A DNA stretch of 7,510 nt, taken from positions 1 to 7,510 of the forward strand of contig JBHIDQ010000069.1 in assembly GCA_046760155.1 (NCBI GenBank), in the 5' to 3' direction. The DNA is from JBHIDQ01 sp046760155. GTDB lineage: Bacteria > Chloroflexota > Dehalococcoidia > Dehalococcoidales > RBG-16-60-22. The position numbers and the translations under genes are program-made. Of this stretch, positions 6,327 through 7,510 are shown one piece after another; positions within the stretch are counted from its first letter, which is position 1; every line of letters begins with the position of its first letter. The notes under the pieces were generated by a model that saw only the letters and a list, made by a program, of their open reading frames with translations, did no database searches and was not told where the DNA came from.

Positions 6327-6369
6327 GGGTGCAACCAATTATACCAGCAACACCTACTGGCTGCAACCA
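6327..6369. repeat. Pair of 11-nt direct repeats bracketing the cinA promoter
   Basis: Read on the minus strand, TGGTTGCAGCC (6359-6369) and TGGTTGCACCC (6327-6337) differ at one base and start 32 nt apart, about three helical turns. One overlaps the -35 and the other the predicted transcription start. They are candidate regulator half-sites; chance cannot be excluded. Confidence 0.35.
6338..6366 (-). promoter_or_regulatory. Extended -10 promoter for cinA
   Basis: On the minus strand TTGCAG (6361-6366), 17 nt and a perfect TATAAT (6338-6343), preceded by TGG to give an extended -10 (TGGTATAAT). Transcription would start near 6331, leaving a leader of about 37 nt before ATG 6294. Because the in-frame TTG at 6366 coincides with the -35, it cannot be a start on this transcript. 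Confidence 0.75.
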
Positions 6370-6393
6370 TAATATCCTTACGGTGGCATCCCC

Positions 6394-6422
6394 TTGACAT
6401 AGCCGGGGGAGTGCGCTAACCT
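6394..6422 (+). promoter_or_regulatory. Possible promoter for the aldolase gene
   Basis: A perfect -35 TTGACA (6394-6399) is followed after 17 nt by TAACCT (6417-6422), which keeps the most conserved first, second and last -10 bases but is otherwise poor. The start would be near 6429, giving a leader of about 105 nt before the TTG at 6533. A short inverted repeat, TCCCC (6389-6393) with GGGGA (6406-6410), brackets the -35. The -35 boxes of this promoter and the divergent cinA promoter are only 27 nt apart. Confidence 0.42.
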
Positions 6423-6516
6423 TGCAGATGGGAAATGACCAATCCTATGAAGGCATTTTTAATCCCTGATTAGCTCGATGAAGTCCAAAGCTATCATATT
6501 GCCCGAAATAAGTCAT

Positions 6517-6523
6517 AAGGAGG
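6517..6523 (+). promoter_or_regulatory. Ribosome binding site fixing the TTG start of the aldolase
   Basis: A perfect AAGGAGG lies 9 nt upstream of the TTG at 6533. With no nearby ATG in frame, it makes TTG the convincing initiation codon. Confidence 0.8.
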
Positions 6524-6532
6524 ATTTCTTCT

Positions 6533-7354
6533 TTGGGACTGAACACAACTTATAACCTGAAATTGAAATTACAGGCGGGTGACAAGGTATTCGGGCAGCT
6601 CATCGGACCGGGAGGTGAGCCAGCAAAAACGGTAAAGGCTTTGCAAGATTTAGGCGACGATTTCATCATGCTGGAACTTGAACATAGCTTGGTGAATAAA
6701 GAGACCGTTTTCGAGTATATTCGTGTTTCCAGGGAACTGGATATGCCACTTTTGATGCGGACGGAAGATAAAGCCGCCTACTTCAGATGCTACCTTGATG
6801 CTGGTGTTAACGGACTAATGTTACCCCTGGTTCACACTGTAGAGGAAGCTGCCCATGCCGTTGATATGTCCTATTTCCCACCTATCGGACACAGAGGGAC
6901 TGGAATTGGTTTGAGCCCTTACTTGATTGACTTTCAGAACCTCACTGAGGTCCCCTTTCTTACCCTAACCGAATACATTAATAACAACACAGTCCTCTTC
7001 CCACAAACGGAAAGCCTGGAAAATATCAGTAACTTACCTCGTATTCTAAGCCTTGAGGGTGTTACCGGCACCATTGTGGGACCCTATGACCTGGCACTTA
7101 ATATTGGCGGTATTGACCCTAAAGCTACCGGGAATGAGATGGTCAATGCTGATATTGTGACCGAGAAGTTAAAGCAAGTTGTCAAAATATGCCAGGGTGC
7201 AGGCAAAATCGCCGGCCTCGGCGGTTTTCTGCCCAAGGATTGCGCTAAGTGGGCAAAGGAAGGCTATCAGCTGTTCCTATTGGGTTCTGTCCTGGACGGA
7301 GACGTAGAAAGTCTGCGCCCCTCCATCGAAGAGGCACGAGCTCTCATCGGCTAG
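6533..7354 (+). CDS. HpcH/HpaI-family class II aldolase/lyase
   Basis: A 273-residue protein of the HpcH/HpaI (HHED aldolase / 2-dehydro-3-deoxyglucarate aldolase) family, whose metal-dependent members cleave 4-hydroxy-2-keto acids to pyruvate or an analogue plus an aldehyde. Family positions seen are His51 (LELEHS, catalytic base), Arg76 (LLMR, keto-acid binding), Gln158 and metal ligand Glu160 (FPQTES), and metal ligand Asp186 (VGPYDLA). PPIGHRGTGIG (116-126) matches the usual PPxGxRGxG loop. The usual Asp just before EH is Leu49-Glu50. The 127-155 stretch differs from the textbook enzymes, so the aldehyde partner is unknown. It starts with TTG behind a perfect AAGGAGG. It is followed after 64 nt by a possible hydroxyacid dehydrogenase gene and is probably co-transcribed with it. 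It lies divergent from cinA, not in the acid-sugar operon, but may belong to the same metabolism. Confidence 0.9.
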   Translation: MGLNTTYNLKLKLQAGDKVFGQLIGPGGEPAKTVKALQDLGDDFIMLELEHSLVNKETVFEYIRVSRELDMPLLMRTEDKAAYFRCYLDAGVNGLMLPLVHTVEEAAHAVDMSYFPPIGHRGTGIGLSPYLIDFQNLTEVPFLTLTEYINNNTVLFPQTESLENISNLPRILSLEGVTGTIVGPYDLALNIGGIDPKATGNEMVNADIVTEKLKQVVKICQGAGKIAGLGGFLPKDCAKWAKEGYQLFLLGSVLDGDVESLRPSIEEARALIG

Positions 7355-7418
7355 ATTTCAAGCTTGACAGTGGGAAGTTAAAGATACCTAAAACTAAGCA
7401 ATCAGGAGGAAAGTCAGT

Positions 7419-7510
7419 ATGGGCAGGAAAGTCAGAATTGGAATTACCCGGGACCTCTTTGATAAAGATGGAAAGCCTGTCAGCCCTGGCCCTGGGCCAA
7501 AGATGCTCGA
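7419..7510 (+). CDS. N-terminal fragment, possibly a D-2-hydroxyacid dehydrogenase (cut by the window edge)
   Basis: An ATG at 7419 follows AGGAGG (7404-7409) by 9 nt and opens a frame of 30 codons that runs off the window. It begins MGRKVRIGITRDLFDKDGKP and continues to Lys28-Met29-Leu30. A short beta strand (KVRIGITRD) followed by a charged 'DLFDKDGK' resembles the start of some D-isomer-specific 2-hydroxyacid dehydrogenases. No nucleotide-binding motif lies within the visible part, so this is a weak call. It sits 64 nt after the aldolase in the same direction, consistent with an operon. A TTGACA occurs at 7364-7369, but no good -10 follows at the right distance. Confidence 0.65.
   Translation, partial: MGRKVRIGITRDLFDKDGKPVSPGPGPKML

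Noticed and set aside
6295..6366. TTG at 6366 as start of CinA (24 extra residues)
   Set aside because: It coincides with the -35 of an extended -10 promoter, and CinA proteins typically begin directly at the M-x-AEIISIG strand.
6428..6469. 13-residue leader peptide (ATG to TGA) upstream of the aldolase
   Set aside because: There is no Shine-Dalgarno, and there are no repeated codons suggesting attenuation. It overlaps the predicted transcription start.
7364..7394. Separate promoter for the partial gene at 7419, based on TTGACA at 7364-7369
   Set aside because: No acceptable -10 lies 16-18 nt downstream. The best candidate, TAAAAC, is at 19 nt, and co-transcription with the aldolase is simpler.

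Overview
The window is a compact bacterial metabolic neighbourhood with roughly balanced base composition, strong AGGAGG-type ribosome binding sites, GTG/TTG as well as ATG starts, and several sigma70-like promoters. Nothing fixes the taxon. An anaerobic Chloroflexota (Dehalococcoidia-like) or Firmicutes-like genome is a low-confidence guess from gene style alone. I saw no mobile element, CRISPR array, tRNA or rRNA.

Layout, left to right. (1) At 1-53 on the minus strand is the first 17 codons of an unidentified protein, with its own promoter. (2) Divergent from it, at 231-614 on the plus strand, is a small VOC (glyoxalase-fold) protein behind a near-consensus promoter. (3) From 4977 down to 641 on the minus strand is a four-gene operon. 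It encodes a threonine-dehydrogenase-like zinc alcohol dehydrogenase, a DUF1537 four-carbon acid-sugar kinase, a canonical PdxA-family dehydrogenase and a second, diverged PdxA-family protein. The genes are separated by 15 nt, a 4-nt overlap and 27 nt. (4) Upstream of the operon on the same strand is cinA (6294-5074), with a strong extended -10 promoter. (5) Divergent from cinA, on the plus strand, are an HpcH/HpaI-type aldolase (6533-7354) and the first 30 codons of a gene that may be a D-2-hydroxyacid dehydrogenase (7419 to the window end).

How the genes may work together. DUF1537 kinase plus PdxA2 is an established pair for catabolism of D-threonate or D-erythronate: phosphorylation at C4, then NAD-dependent oxidation and decarboxylation to dihydroxyacetone phosphate. 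The zinc dehydrogenase at the head of the operon could feed or interconvert a hydroxy-acid substrate. The divergent class II aldolase and possible hydroxyacid dehydrogenase would suit a second branch of hydroxy/keto-acid breakdown. CinA, if its N-terminal domain is active, would belong to pyridine-nucleotide maintenance rather than to the pathway itself.

The most unusual points are the second PdxA paralogue, which keeps all three metal-binding histidines but has replaced much of the substrate-binding signature; the Cys-to-Asp change in the structural zinc site of the dehydrogenase; and the degraded deamidase signature in the C-terminal half of CinA. For three genes the longest open frame begins at a TTG that is not the likely start. 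In two of these the TTG is the -35 element of the gene's own promoter.
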